From NCBI GenBank assembly GCA_905221605.1, contig CAJNDS010000868.1, positions 545,607-609,606 on the forward strand: a stretch of 64,000 nucleotides of DNA. Direction: 5' to 3'. Position 1 is the first letter of the stretch; every line of letters starts with the position of its first letter. Of this stretch, positions 10,770 to 21,342 are shown one piece after another. This DNA is from Symbiodinium natans (lineage: Eukaryota > Sar > Dinophyceae > Suessiales > Symbiodiniaceae). The notes under the pieces were generated by a model. It was not told the origin of the DNA, ran no database searches, and saw nothing but the letters and a program-made list of their open reading frames with translations. The translations under genes and the position numbers were made by a program.

Positions 10770-10895
10770 TGGGCGACTTTTGTGCTCTCTTCCGCAAGAG
10801 TGATGTCTTCTGGGCGCTGCGCGGCTGCCAGGTGTGCTCTGAGCATGAGCTTCTTCCTCAGTCGGCGGGGGAAGACGGAGGTCTGCCTAAACCCT
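10770..10895 (-). CDS. Possible exon, unknown protein
   Basis: A minus frame reads FPRRLRKKLMLRAHLAAAQR followed by PEDITLAEESTKVAHV, a basic then acidic helical-looking segment. It lacks a paralogue in the window. The plus strand is also open here, so strand assignment rests on the neighbouring minus-strand exons. Confidence 0.3.
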
Positions 10896-11087
10896 TTGTA
10901 AGCCGCGAGCCTAAACCCCAAACCCCAAACCCTAAACCCCTAAAACTCTAAAACCCTCAAACCCTCAGAACCCACGGCTGTGGTGTACTCCCCAGGGCAT
11001 CGACGGCTCGACGGCTCAAACCCCCTTAGGGCACGAAAGCCGTAGCTTGCAGACAACCCAAGGAATCCTCAACCCGAACCGCAAACC

Positions 11088-11385
11088 CTAAACCCTAAAC
11101 CCTCCATTGCAAACCCTAAACCCTAAACCCCTAAACGGCCCTAAACCCCTAAACCCTAAACCCTAAACCCTAAACCCTAAACCCCTAGACTCTGAAGCCA
11201 AAAACAAGACATCACCAGCTGGGAGCTAAGGGGCTCATAGGGTGGCACGCGGTCATCCTCAGATCTGATTCAGCTCTGATCTGCCCAGAAAGCCCCCCCC
11301 CCACTCCTTTTAGGGTTTAGGGTTTAGGGTTTAGGGTTTAGGGTTTAGGGTTTGGGGTTTAGGGTTTAAGGTTTAGGGTTTAGGG
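11088..11385. repeat. Opposed telomere arrays with a 120-bp island
   Basis: CCCTAAA at 11088-11190 and TTTAGGG at 11311-11385 bracket a unique island. A minus frame in the island reads EDDRVPPYEPLSSQLVMSC, a weak exon candidate. Confidence 0.8.
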
Positions 11386-11817
11386 CTACGTGAAGGCTCA
11401 TGGGAAGTTTTTAGTGCGGTTATAAATAGGGTGATTATGACTGGCTATAACCTTTCTTAGGGTACCTCTAACCTTGCTTATTATAACTACGCATAAACCT
11501 CCAAGTAGTGGTGGAAGGCTTTGATTAAGGAAAACCTTTGGGGGTACAACCTTGGGGGTACGAGTCTAATCCCTGTAAATGTAGAGACAAGCGTGTCCTA
11601 ATTCCGTCAGCCATTTAAACTTCGCTGCCGCGCGGAGACTACCCCGCCGACGCCGAACCCTGACATCTACCCTGCCATACCATCTCAACCCTAAAGCCCC
11701 TGAAAGCCCTGGAAACCCTGCAAACCCTGAAACTTCTGAAAACCCTGAACCCTGAACCCCACTTCCCCCCCCCCCCCCAAGACCCGATGCATGGCCAACA
11801 AGACCCCCAGCCTTAAA

Positions 11818-11920
11818 CCCTCTAAGCCCTAAACCCTAAACCCTAAACCCCTAAACCCCTAAGCCCTAAACCCCTAAGCCCTAAACCCTAAACCACTAAA
11901 CCCTAAACCCTAAACCCCTA
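11818..11920. repeat. Telomere-like array, CCCTAAA/CCCCTAAA mix
   Basis: About 14 units alternating seven- and eight-base periods (CCCTAAA, CCCCTAAA, CCCTAAG). Confidence 0.9.
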
Positions 11921-12558
11921 TAACACCAAGCCACAAGCTCCCCCCAGAGGCAGTCTACAGGGTCTCGGGCCGGGCTTTTTTGATTGCCAAAGGAGGCAGA
12001 CACCTGATCTTTTGCACATCTTCGACCACTGCGAGCTATTCCTACCCTTGAGTTAAGTGCCACTGCTGCTGCTATGGCTGCTGCCATGCCTATGACCCTT
12101 CTACCCCATGTTACACCTTAAACCGCAGTCCCAGGCACCAGCATCGGCCGGGGGTCCACCATGAGCCTGCATGTCTTGCAACCCAGAACCCACAAGCATC
12201 GTCATTCTTAGTATTCTTCTTCTTATCTTATCAGTAGTACTTATGTATAAAAAAATATATATATATATATACATATAGTTGTACATTTTCCCTTTTGGGG
12301 GTTGATGGGATCCTATTTAGGAGCAGTAAGCTACAGACCCTGACCCCGAAACCCCTGTGAGCACGGTAACATGCGGTAACCCGGAGCCAGCCAGCTGTCA
12401 CAAGCAGCAACAGGGTGTTTGGGAAGGGAGAAGTAAAATTTGACAGTGAAGGCTTCAGAACACTCAACGCGCGAGCGATCGAAGCCCTACCTCTCCATGA
12501 AATCACAACACAAAATAGTGGACAACAAGCCAGACGAAATCAGACAGTGAGTTTTTTG

Positions 12559-12587
12559 TGCAGCAGCAGCAGCAGCAGCAGCAGCAA
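12559..12587. repeat. (CAG)9 microsatellite
   Basis: Nine CAG units. Open frames through it give poly-Gln or poly-Cys and are probably not meaningful. From here to 13.38 kb I see no gene. Confidence 0.95.
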
Positions 12588-13421
12588 CTAACCACGCTAG
12601 CGTACAGCGGGCAGGCAGCTAATCGAGAGATGAGCAGAAGAAACTGCAAAAGAAAGAGGGCGACGTTGGTCGCGTTGTCAAGGTCCCGAGAAGACTGTTC
12701 AAGAACCATGCAGATCCCACAGGAAAGAGTTTCCGAAAAGAACTATACTGTTTTGCTATGAAACTACATTGGGTACAACTGGGATGTGATTACAATGCTA
12801 TTTCGTTGTTCTGTTGGCATGCATCTAAAGCTTAACGATTTCAACAGATTATCACAAATTCGATTGGAACCTTTTTGCGAACTTACTTGAACTGGGATTC
12901 GACATGAATGGAAGCTCATTCGAGACTCGTTTCAACATGCTTGGAACATTCTGACAGATGCCAACGAAAAGTGATATTGCAGAACCCAGGACAAAGTGCC
13001 CACGAACGCCTGACCACTAAAACACTTGAAACACCTGCAGGAAGGTTCCAGAACCGAACCGAACCCTAGGAACCCAACCGACAGGCACCGCTCAACAAAC
13101 CCAACCGTCCCCCAACCGAACCACTCCCTTCCACACAGAATTTAGATGCTTCCTCTTCGTGGGTTCTGCAACATTGATGTGGCAATCTGGTGTGCAGTGC
13201 GCATCGTACCTACTCATCTCATGGACTTGTTTGCAGATGCACTTGGCCCCTGCATAAGAGGCCAATCACAGACCCGTAGCATCTTGAACACACACTTCAC
13301 AGACCATCCCATGCCCACCCCTCTTAAAGGGCTCATAAGGGAACCTAATCCCCCCAAAAGGGAATAAGGGCACTGCTGGGCATGTTTTAGGGTTCAGGGT
13401 TTAGGGTTTAGGGTTTAGGGT

Positions 13422-13495
13422 TGATGCGAATAGATGCCAGGCTGCGTATCGAAGATGTGGCCGTTCAGCCAGCACTCGCCGTTGCTGTGCCTGCG
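13422..13495 (-). CDS. Possible exon, unknown protein
   Basis: The minus strand reads SNGECWLNGHIFDTQPGIYS after a CAG acceptor near 13493, a composition typical of an extracellular or carbohydrate-related fold. It abuts a TTTAGGG run on its left (13386-13421). No homologue recalled. Confidence 0.3.
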
Positions 13496-13770
13496 GTCTC
13501 CGCTCGTCTGCTCTGGTCAAGGATTGTTTGGGCAAGACCTGATGAAACCCTCAAGAACAATCCGCTGTGGGGGTACCTTCCTGGGGTCCTTATCAACAGG
13601 GAATCCCCCCAAACACTAAACACTAAACCCTAAACCCTAAACCCTACCTTTTGGGGGTCTATATTAGAGGCCCCTTGTTTTCGGAAACCCCCTTTAGCTT
13701 CACGCTTGCAAGGCGTCCGGAGGCCTCTCCCTCCATGCTTCCGCCACGTCGTCGGCCTCGACTCAGAAGC

Positions 13771-13955
13771 TGGGTTTAGGGTTTAGGGTTTAGGGTTTAG
13801 GGTTTAGGGTTTAGGGTTTAGGGTTTAGGGTTTAGGGTTTAGGGTTTAGGGTCTAGGGTCTAGGGTTTAGGGTTTATAGGGTTTATAGGGTTTATAGGGT
13901 TTAGGGTTGAGGGTTTAGGATTTAGGGTTTAGGGTCTAGGGTTTAGGGATTGGGG
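13771..13955. repeat. Telomere-like array, TTTAGGG with variants
   Basis: About 25 units including a TTTATAGGG nine-base variant repeated three times and TCTAGGG. With CCCTAAA at 13619-13648 it brackets a unique island (13650-13770). Confidence 0.9.
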
Positions 13956-14482
13956 TTTTCTTACTTGAAGGGTCATGGGTGTCGTTATAACCTTATTTAG
14001 GGTGGATGTTGCTACTTTTGGGCCGCACTGCTTGGATCCTTACCCTATGGCTACCTGTATTACCGCTCAGCTTCTACCCCAACGCTTCAAGAGCCAGAGT
14101 CTTTGCGGCACCCTTTGATGAGTGACGGGGCTGGGGGGGCATGCGATGTCCAGAAGAGCGTCATCTACATGAAATGCAGGCTGGCACCAGCAGGCAACTT
14201 CCTTCTTTGTATTTGAAGGAGGGTGTGACATATCAGGGTGAACAGGAACTCTCTATCGCTGGTGCCTGCTCATGTCAGATGCACTTTGGATTGATCTTCT
14301 ACAGCCAACACCCACCAACAAATCGGCACAGAGGAGACTCGGCGCCAAGCTTCTAGCTTGCTGTAGTGCAGGCTTCTCTCTCCAGAACTCCGTGACTCAA
14401 CCGGCACCAAACATGAAAAGCTTGGGATCTCAAAAACACTAAACCCTAAACCTAAACCCCAAACCCCAAACCCTCTGAAAGC

Positions 14483-14585
14483 CCCTTCCGTAAACTCCAG
14501 GTCCCGCGCGATCTCCAGGCCGAGGGAGGTCGCCACGTCTCGGCGGGCGAAAACAGCCTCCGAGGCGGCGCTTGCGTCGAAGGCG
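14483..14585 (-). CDS. Possible exon, unknown protein
   Basis: The minus strand reads VFARRDVATSLGLEIARDLE followed by FTEG, a well-balanced protein-like stretch in GC-rich DNA. Left flank has CCCTAAA-type repeats (14437-14480) and a further CCCTAAA array begins at 14619. No paralogue found here. Confidence 0.35.
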
Positions 14586-15586
14586 CTTAGGAGGGCTCTT
14601 CCTTGGGGGTAACCCGTATCCCTAAACCCTAAACCCTAAACCCTAAGGCCTAAACCCTAAACCCTAAACCCTAAGCCCTACAGTTTGAAAGAGGCCGAGC
14701 TCAGCCCCCAGAAGTCCCGTCTCATGGAGAAAAAGGGTTCAGGGAAGCCAGATTCCCCCACAACAAAAGAAAGCGAATCACATTCTGTTGGGTGGCTAAG
14801 TCGGGTCACCTAAACAGGAGCCAAATTCCTCCACACATTCTCAATAAAAAAAAGAGTGCAAACCATCAACCACAAGGAACGGCTTTAGGAAATTGAGACT
14901 GTTGTGGTGGTAGTTGGTTCAAAGTATCTCGGTCCCCCAAAACAACCACAAGGTAGCCAGGAATCCGGTGTCAAGGGGACTCTAGAAGTCCATCCGTTGA
15001 AAGGACCTTTCTGGAACAACAACCCCCCCCCCCCCGCGATGTCGCGTTCGGCGCTTTGTTTCCCCAACCGGCCTTGTCGCAGTCACCTGAGCTGTAGGCT
15101 TCAAGCTGCTCTGACACGGAATCCTTCTGAAGGTTCTTGGCAGTCATCCTTTACAGGGAAGCTGTACTTTCTCGCGAACGCCAAGTCCGCATCTCACGGG
15201 CGGAAATTGCAAAAATGTAGTTTCTCCTGCAGCTGGCCTGTCGTAACAGTTTCAGAGCAGTAGCAGATCTGCAGGTTGTCCGGGGGACTCCGTATCTTGA
15301 GGTGGGCTGTTTGGATGGCTAGAGTCCAGGGCGCGCACAAACCCACCAACCCTCCACCCACAGCCGCGAGCACAGCCACAAAAAATCGGCTGCCTCGGCC
15401 AATATTCATGTGACGCCACGCACCTTGAGGGCAGCGCGCACCTCTCAGGACACGGAAACTAGGTCAAGCCCATCTACGAAACCACCGCCCGCTGCCCTCT
15501 GCTGCAACGTGGGAGTCAGCCTCTTGAATAGCAGGAAACGCAGGAGAAGCGCAGGAAAAGCAAAAACAACAAAAAAGACACAAAAA

Positions 15587-15604
15587 ACTATATATATATA
15601 TAAC

Positions 15605-15638
<34 letters not shown>

Positions 15639-15656
15639 ACTATATATATATATATA

Positions 15657-15701
<45 letters not shown>

Positions 15702-16020
15702 CTATATATATATATATATATATATAACTATATATATATAGATAGTTAGTTAGGGTACATACAAAAGACGAGATTAAAAGGCAAGCGAAGGGACGCTTCC
15801 GGGAGCCGCGGCGCTCCCTCCAACCTTGGAACTCCCTCGGGTCTCTGAACATGTACATATATATATATATAGTTACATATATATATATATATAACTATAT
15901 ATATATACATATAGTTATATATATAACTATATATATAACTATATATATATATATATAGTTATATATATATATATATATAACTATATATATAGTTATATAT
16001 ATATACATAATTATACATAT
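15587..16020. repeat. AT-rich microsatellite pair
   Basis: Two (TATA)n tracts with regular ACTATA interruptions (15587-15745 and 15855-16020) separated by about 110 bp of unique GC-rich sequence. The tracts give long Tyr/Ile open frames on both strands that are artefacts. Confidence 0.95.
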
Positions 16021-16625
16021 GTGTAGATATGTATATTTTGCTACTATATAGATAGCATCTCTTTTGTTGTGGTATAAATAAGCATTATATACATACATTA
16101 TAGTTATATGTACCCAAAAGACAAAGCTGCCGGGCGGCGTGGATCCAAGAACCACAAGGCGTAGTCGCCATGCCTGAGGCGCCGTCCGAGTGGGCGCAGG
16201 ACACGAAAGGCTTTCGCGGGGGGACCCCCCGCACCCACCCACCTCTGATTAGGGTTTTCGGGTTTAGGGTTTTCATGCCCCTTCAAATTTGGGGGGCACT
16301 GCGCCAGAGGTGCGCCGCAGCATCCGCGACCGTTTGCAGCGAGCACGCTTCCCCTGTAAGGTGCATCACGTCCTGGGATCTTGTCACTTAGCTACTTGAG
16401 GGTTCTAGGGTTTAGGGCATTAGCTGCTTGCGGGCATTGTGCAGCTGAGGGTTCAGTTCAGGGTTTTTGGGCGGGCGTGGCGGAGAAGACTTTGTGGCCA
16501 GTGCGGGTGGCAGCAGCGGTTGAAAGACTTAAGGATTTGAGGTGTAGGGTCTCTGGTTTTGGGACTGTTGCCACTGCAGAGTGTGATGGGAAGGCGATTT
16601 AATATTCACGGGACGCGATCCTCGC

Positions 16626-16874
16626 GCTGCAGGCACCAAGGCCATCGCTAATGCCCTTGATGTCGACGATACCGAAGTGCTATACCACCTACCGCCTGGT
16701 CCGGCTACGTTCCAGGCGCAAAGGCACCACGTTCGTGGCAGCAACCGCGTGAACTTGAACAACTGCCAAGTACAAGAATGGCGGCAGCACCGTAGCATGT
16801 GGAATCCAGAAAATTCCGAAGTCATTATTGCACAGGATCCTGAGCCTCGACTCTGGATCGGAATTTCAAGTTAA
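16626..16874 (+). CDS. Possible coding segment, unknown protein
   Basis: The plus strand is open for 82 codons to a TAA at about 16874, including IANALDVDDTEVLYHLPPGP and VNLNNCQVQEWRQHRSMWNP. Composition is protein-like and free of repeats. It is on the opposite strand from most supported exons. It could be a retroposed fragment. No domain recognised. Confidence 0.3.
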   Translation, partial: AAGTKAIANALDVDDTEVLYHLPPGPATFQAQRHHVRGSNRVNLNNCQVQEWRQHRSMWNPENSEVIIAQDPEPRLWIGISS

Positions 16875-17486
16875 CAAAGCAATTCAGCAACTGATTGGGG
16901 TTGAGCTGCTTAGGTATCAAGGGCACCGTCCTCGTACCAGTCGCCGAGCGGGCGATAAGAGCCTCGAGGGGGTGTAAACCTCCTCACCAAAACCCTTGCA
17001 GTGCTGCTGCACGCGCACAAGCCGCTTTTCAATGCACTCTGCCAATCGCGTCCCCCCGGCTGCCCTCCAAACTCCAAAACTCCAGGCCCCAATCCGGCTC
17101 TCAACTCTTAGCCATACTTAGCCCGCCGCCCGGCTGGTAAAGAAGAGGAGGAGGGATCACGTGCCTTCAGGGCCAGAGGAAGACAGCGCAAGTGCATCCG
17201 CAGCCACTGAGCACGCCCTGACACCCGAGATCCCTCGCAAGAACGCTGAAAAACTGGGCTTCTCAATGAAGGGGAGGCGCCAAGTTGCCAGTAGATGATT
17301 CGGAGGAACCGCGGCCGGACTCCACCTGGGCTAAGTAAGGCTTGGAGGTGTTTGAGGACATCAGGATTTAGGGGCTTTTAGGGCTTAGGGTTTAGGGTTC
17401 AGATGGGTTCAGGGTTTAGGGTTTGGGGCCTGGGGTTGAGGGTTTGGGGGCCTCTGGCTGATGCGTGCGAGTGTGGCAGGCTGGGG

Positions 17487-17577
17487 CGGCTGGTGAGTCT
17501 GTGGGGCGCCGGCCTTCCAGAAGAGCGCTGAGAAAGCTGCAGTCGCTGACGCCCAGCGTGATCTGCAGCAGGTCGAC
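17487..17577 (-). CDS. Exon candidate D, copy 1 (unknown protein)
   Basis: The minus strand reads VDLLQITLGVSDCSFLSALL directly after a TAG acceptor (17578-17580). It matches the exon at 1455-1545. The acceptor differs between copies while the protein is kept. Function unknown. Confidence 0.55.
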
Positions 17578-17844
17578 CTACGCCGTTAAGGCCGGGCACG
17601 TTCTGAGAAAGACCTCTCAAACCAAGGGTCAAACCGTATTCCCAAAACACCCCCAAGAACGACATCAGTCTCCAGGTTGGTGTGGGGAACGCCTGTGAAC
17701 CAGCGGAACCTTGATTTGAAGGGGCTAAGGGGGGGTGACAGCCCTCCTATGCCCGTTCTCAAGGCCTGTCCAAGCCCCCCCCAAGCTCCACAGCCCCCAG
17801 CGGCCCCCAATGCCCGGGCACGCGCTCGTTCCGCACGCACTGGA

Positions 17845-17912
17845 TTTGGGGCCTCCTTGTCCCGGAGCACCCGGTTGTTCCAGGTGGCATCCTCGCGCCA
17901 AAGGCGGCATAT
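17845..17912 (-). CDS. Exon candidate C, copy 1 (unknown protein)
   Basis: The minus strand reads EDATWNNRVLRDKEAP, matching the copy at 1695-1765. Upstream in frame is LICRLW. The exon lies between E (18.5 kb) and D (17.5 kb) in minus-strand order, as in copy 2. Confidence 0.5.
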
Positions 17913-18258
17913 GAGAGGATCTCAGGATTTCTACTCGTTGGGGCCCTGTTGCCTGGATTCCTTGTTTGAGGGAGCAAAGTCTGAGGAGCTCTTGAGGCTG
18001 TCGGCATGGCGCTTCTGAAACCTACTGAGCTGATGCCGGTTCTTGGCATGCTTTGGCTAGCAGAACTTGCAACTAGTCTTCTCGGCTGCCGTGGAATTGA
18101 CATTTGGGTCTGTCGCCCTGTTGGCGTCGTGTCGTTTTCGTGTCATGGTTCGTCGGCAAGAAGGCCTCAGAGATGCCTGGAATGCGCACCAAAGAGCCTT
18201 GAACACTTTGCCTTTCAAACCCTGCTAAGGGCCTTAGGCTCAGTGTTTTGAAGGGCAA

Positions 18259-18360
18259 CTTGGGATATTCCCCCTTATCCTCACAGTCCTCAAGTAGGGA
18301 TTCTACCGGGGTACTAGACTCCCTATTCAGGACTGTTAGTATAAGGGGGAACATTCCAAG
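18259..18360. mobile_element. MITE-like element, family A (best copy)
   Basis: A 102-bp element with 32-bp terminal inverted repeats differing at 4 positions (left CTTGGGATATTCCCCCTTAT..., right arm complementary to CTTGGAATGTTCCCCCTTAT...). Both arms end internally at ACAGTCCT/AGGACTGT. No ORF, as expected for a non-autonomous DNA transposon. No convincing target duplication seen. Related copies: 8785-8882, 18982-19080, and a lone arm at 9454-9475. Confidence 0.8.
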
Positions 18361-18363
18361 CCC

Positions 18364-18452
18364 TACTAAACCCTAAACCCTAAACCCTAAACCCTAAACC
18401 CTAAACCCTAAACCCTAAACCCTCCCTAAACCCTAAACCCTAAACCCCAGTT
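18364..18452. repeat. Telomere-like array, CCCTAAA orientation
   Basis: About 12 units with one CCCTCCCTAAA interruption. Left bracket of exon candidate E copy 1. Confidence 0.95.
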
Positions 18453-18469
18453 AGCTCCCCCTATAGGCT

Positions 18470-18560
18470 CTCTACCGGAAGGCCCAAGATGGGCACCTCG
18501 AGCATCGCGCCCACAAAGCGGGGCTCCGCCGGCTGGGACAGGAGCACCTCAAAGCGGCGG
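18470..18560 (-). CDS. Exon candidate E, copy 1 (unknown protein)
   Basis: The minus strand reads RRFEVLLSQPAEPRFVGAML and then EVPILGLPVE before a stop. It matches the copy at 2590-2690. Bracketed by CCCTAAA (left) and, after a G-run, TTTAGGG (right). Confidence 0.55.
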
Positions 18561-18598
18561 CTTCGCTTCGGGGGCGTGTTTTTTTTTTTCTTTGCTTT

Positions 18599-18770
18599 GG
18601 GGGGGGGGGGGGGGGGGGGGGGGTAGGGTTGAGGGTAGGGTTTAAGGTTTAGGGTTTAAGGGTTTAGGGTTTAGGGTTTAGGGTTTAGGGTTTAGGGTTT
18701 AGGGTTTAGGGTTTAGGGTTTAGGGTTTAGGGTTTAGGGTTTAGGGTTTAGGGTGTAGGGCTTAGGGTTT
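18599..18770. repeat. G-run followed by TTTAGGG array
   Basis: A run of about 25 G, then about 20 telomere-like units. A second TTTAGGG array of about 16 units lies at 18849-18960, with an 80-bp unique island between them (minus frame ADFLKSPSQKAPAREAPELL, weak exon candidate). Confidence 0.9.
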
Positions 18771-18981
18771 CGGGAGTGGAGGTACCAGAGCAACTCGGGG
18801 GCTTCCCTAGCAGGGGCCTTTTGTGAAGGAGACTTCAGAAAATCAGCTTTAGGGTTTAGGGTTTAGGGTTTAGGGTTTAGGGTTTAGGGTTTAGGGTTTA
18901 GGGTTTAGGGTTTAGGGTTTAGGGTTTAGGGTTTAGGGTTTAGGGTTTAGGGTTTAGGGAGCTTGACTTGACAGCTGTGGG

Positions 18982-19080
18982 TTGGGATGTTCCCCCTTAT
19001 ACTAACAGTCCTTCATGGGGAGTATAAGAAGGGGTACTAGAATCCCTCGTAGGGACTCTTCGTAGGAAGGGGGAACATCG
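18982..19080. mobile_element. MITE-like element, family A (copy 3)
   Basis: The left arm TTGGGATGTTCCCCCTTATA runs on to ACTAACAGTCCT, the family consensus. The right arm is partly decayed but keeps AAGGGGGAACATC. Confidence 0.7.
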
Positions 19081-19208
19081 CCTCAAGCCTCACCTTGGGC
19101 GTTCAAGCCACCAGGTCTTCGCGATGGCCGAAGAAGTCCTTCAGCCGAGCCAGCCGCTCCGGATGCCCTCAGCCACAGAGACTGGGCTTTCAGGGTATTT
19201 TACAGTGA

Positions 19209-19433
19209 TTGCGATTTGGTTCTTCTACTGGGTGGAAGGCTGTCGCGCTTTTTTTGCTGGGCCGACATGCGCGTGCTGTCGTCTTGGAATCAGTTGCGTC
19301 TTCAAGCGCACTGTTGTTGCTACTGCTGCTGCTCGACGGAGTTCAAGCTCTCAGCTTGAGCCACGCGCTTCTGATCCGCAACAAGCCCTATGCCCCGATG
19401 CAACAATCGGGCACCAGGTTCACACAAGCTTAA
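19209..19433 (+). CDS. Possible secreted or membrane protein start
   Basis: A plus-strand ATG frame of 74 codons contains SSALLLLLLLLDGVQALS, a strong hydrophobic segment followed by a small-residue site, then a stop at 19433. It could be a signal-peptide exon of a plus-strand gene. The minus strand has no competing exon. No homologue recognised. Confidence 0.25.
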   Translation: MRFGSSTGWKAVALFLLGRHARAVVLESVASSSALLLLLLLLDGVQALSLSHALLIRNKPYAPMQQSGTRFTQA

Positions 19434-19477
19434 AGCTCACGCAGCAGTCTTTGTGCTTGAGTTTGTCGCTTGGACCC

Positions 19478-19714
19478 TAGGCCCTAACCCTAAACCCCAA
19501 ACACTAAACCCTAAACCCTAAACCCTAAGCCCTGTGGCAGCCCCTGGCTTGAAACTTCGCTTGCCTTCCAAAAGGATGCCGGCGAAGCCAAGGCAGAGGA
19601 GGTGGGTCGCGAGATCCTGATCTCCCCCTTCCTCGGAGTTTCGGGGTAATCAGGGTTTAGGGTTTAGGGTTTAGGGTTTAGGGTTTAGGGTTTAGGGTTT
19701 AGGGTTTAGGGTTT
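19478..19714. repeat. Opposed telomere arrays bracketing exon F
   Basis: CCCTAAA-type repeats at 19478-19537 and nine TTTAGGG units at 19651-19714 flank exon candidate F at 19563-19640. Confidence 0.9.
19563..19640 (-). CDS. Exon candidate F, copy 1 (unknown protein)
   Basis: The minus strand reads DLATHLLCLGFAGILLEGKR, preceded by SEEGGDQ. It matches exon F copy 2 (3945-4020). Tight bracketing by opposed telomere arrays on both sides. Family unknown. Confidence 0.6.
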
Positions 19715-20079
19715 ATCTTCGAGAATGCGGGGTTGGCTGAGCAATAATGGAGGACAAGTTGGGTTGCAGTGTGGGTGACCGGCTTGACAGCAAATGGGCA
19801 TGGCCAGGGGCGATGACAAAACTTTCGTATGGGACTTTTGCTGGCGATTCAGGCAGCAGAAGGCATCCAACTCCCTTTGGCTGCAGCGTGGCTAAGGGGA
19901 ACCTCCTTTCTTACAGCCATAAGCCAAGGTGCGGGCATGGCAAATTAGGTGACTCTCAACTCCCAAGGCCCGAAACCCTCCCAACCCACCACCCTAACGC
20001 TCAACACCCTGAACCCTAGAATATTCCCCAAACCCTACAATGTTCCCCGAAGCCCTGCAACATTCCCCGAAAAAGCCCT

Positions 20080-20188
20080 TGAAACTCAGCACCTTGGAAC
20101 TTCCAGACGCCCAAAAGCATCAGCTTCCAGGCGTCCTCGTCACAAGGCTTTTGGTTCAGCGCCGCTCCCAGGCTCCAGAGGACGCCTC
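20080..20188 (-). CDS. Possible exon, unknown protein
   Basis: The minus strand reads GVLWSLGAALNQKPCDEDAW and KLMLLGVWKFQGAEFQ, with a CTGAG acceptor at the edge of the TTTAGGG array (20188-20330). Left flank is decayed CCCTACA repeat. No paralogue in the window. Confidence 0.35.
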
Positions 20189-20902
20189 AGGGTTTAGGGT
20201 TTAAGGTTTAGGGTTTAGGGTTTGGGGTTTGGGGTTTAGGGGTTTAGGGGTTTAGGGTTTGGGGTTTAGGGCTCAGGGTTGATGGTTTAGTCTTAGGGTT
20301 TAGGGTTTAGTGCTTGGGGTTCAGGGTTGTTTAAGGTTCATTGTGGTTGTTACCATCAAGCTCCGTCCAGGATGCTTCGCAAACCTACACAGTGGAGCAG
20401 GAGTTTTCGGATTCCCTGAGGTTACCCTAACCCTAAATTGGATTCTTTCACACGGGAGGAGGACTCAAACTGGGCTGTGTAATAAGTACGGTTCAAAGGC
20501 GTTTCGGCTTCAGGGCAATTTGGGGCTTTAGGGTCTCTTAGCTTTCAGGGAATTTGTTTAGGTGCTTTCTAGGTTTAGTGTTTGGGGTTTCGGGTGTAGG
20601 GTATTTCTGGCTGAGCTCAGAGAACTCAGCGGCGTGCTTCTCTCTTGCTTATGCTCGTCATCCTTCAACTGCTTTAGCCTCACTGATCCTGCAACAGGCC
20701 CTCGTTGAACTCACTAAATCGAAGCAAGAAGAGGCCCAAACATTACAGCCAGACCGAAATCATCTGAAGCCGCGGTCCTCGCTTCTGCCGCAGGAGCGTC
20801 CAAAGTGGTTGGTCCTGTCGGCTCGATGATTCGGGTCAGAGTCTCATCCCAAGTTGCACCTCACACAGTGTGATCCCAGCGTGCCCAAACTTCACATGGG
20901 GG

Positions 20903-21000
20903 CTTCCGAAATGAGGGGTACCTTATGGGGGGTCCCTTTCTTATGAGGGAATCCTACTATGTGGGTGTCTAGATGAGGGTCCCGTATTCTCGTAAACCCC
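20903..21000. mobile_element. MITE-like element, family B
   Basis: Ends are inverted repeats related to GGGTTTACGA-AT-AGGG, with a core resembling TTATAAGGGGATCCTACTAT. Related segments: 26593-26747, 28462-28563, 47045-47167, 50861-50954 and a diverged one at 61741-61870. No ORF. Confidence 0.6.
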
Positions 21001-21059
21001 CACATGGGGCGCTGTGAGGGAACTGCGCCTGCCCTAAGTCCCACTCAATCTGCTTAGGG

Positions 21060-21342
21060 GTGTTAACCCTTAAACCCTAAAACCCTAAACCCTTAAACCC
21101 TAACACCCTAAAACCCTAAACCCTAAACCCTGAACCCTAAACCCTAAACCCTAAACCCTAAACCCTAAACCCTAAGCCCTAAGCCCTAAGCTCTAAGCCC
21201 TAAGTCCAATGCAATCTGGCCGTTGCGGGGGTTTGAGAGGGTTCCGGATGCCGTCCTTCTCTGCACAGCCAGCGATGGAACGTTCCTGGTGCCGAAACGC
21301 CCTACAGGGTTTAGGGTTTAGGGTTGAGGGTTGAGGGTTTAT
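21060..21342. repeat. Opposed telomere arrays with a 100-bp island
   Basis: CCCTAAA/CCCTAAG repeats (21060-21205) and TTTAGGG/TTGAGGG repeats (21307-21342). The island between is open on both strands (plus VPDAVLLCTASDGTFLVPK; minus FRHQERSIAGCAEKDGIRN), so it is a probable exon of undecided strand. Confidence 0.8.

Noticed and set aside
15410-16242. Tyr/Ile-rich membrane-like proteins
   Set aside because: They are translations of (TATA)n tracts, open on both strands.
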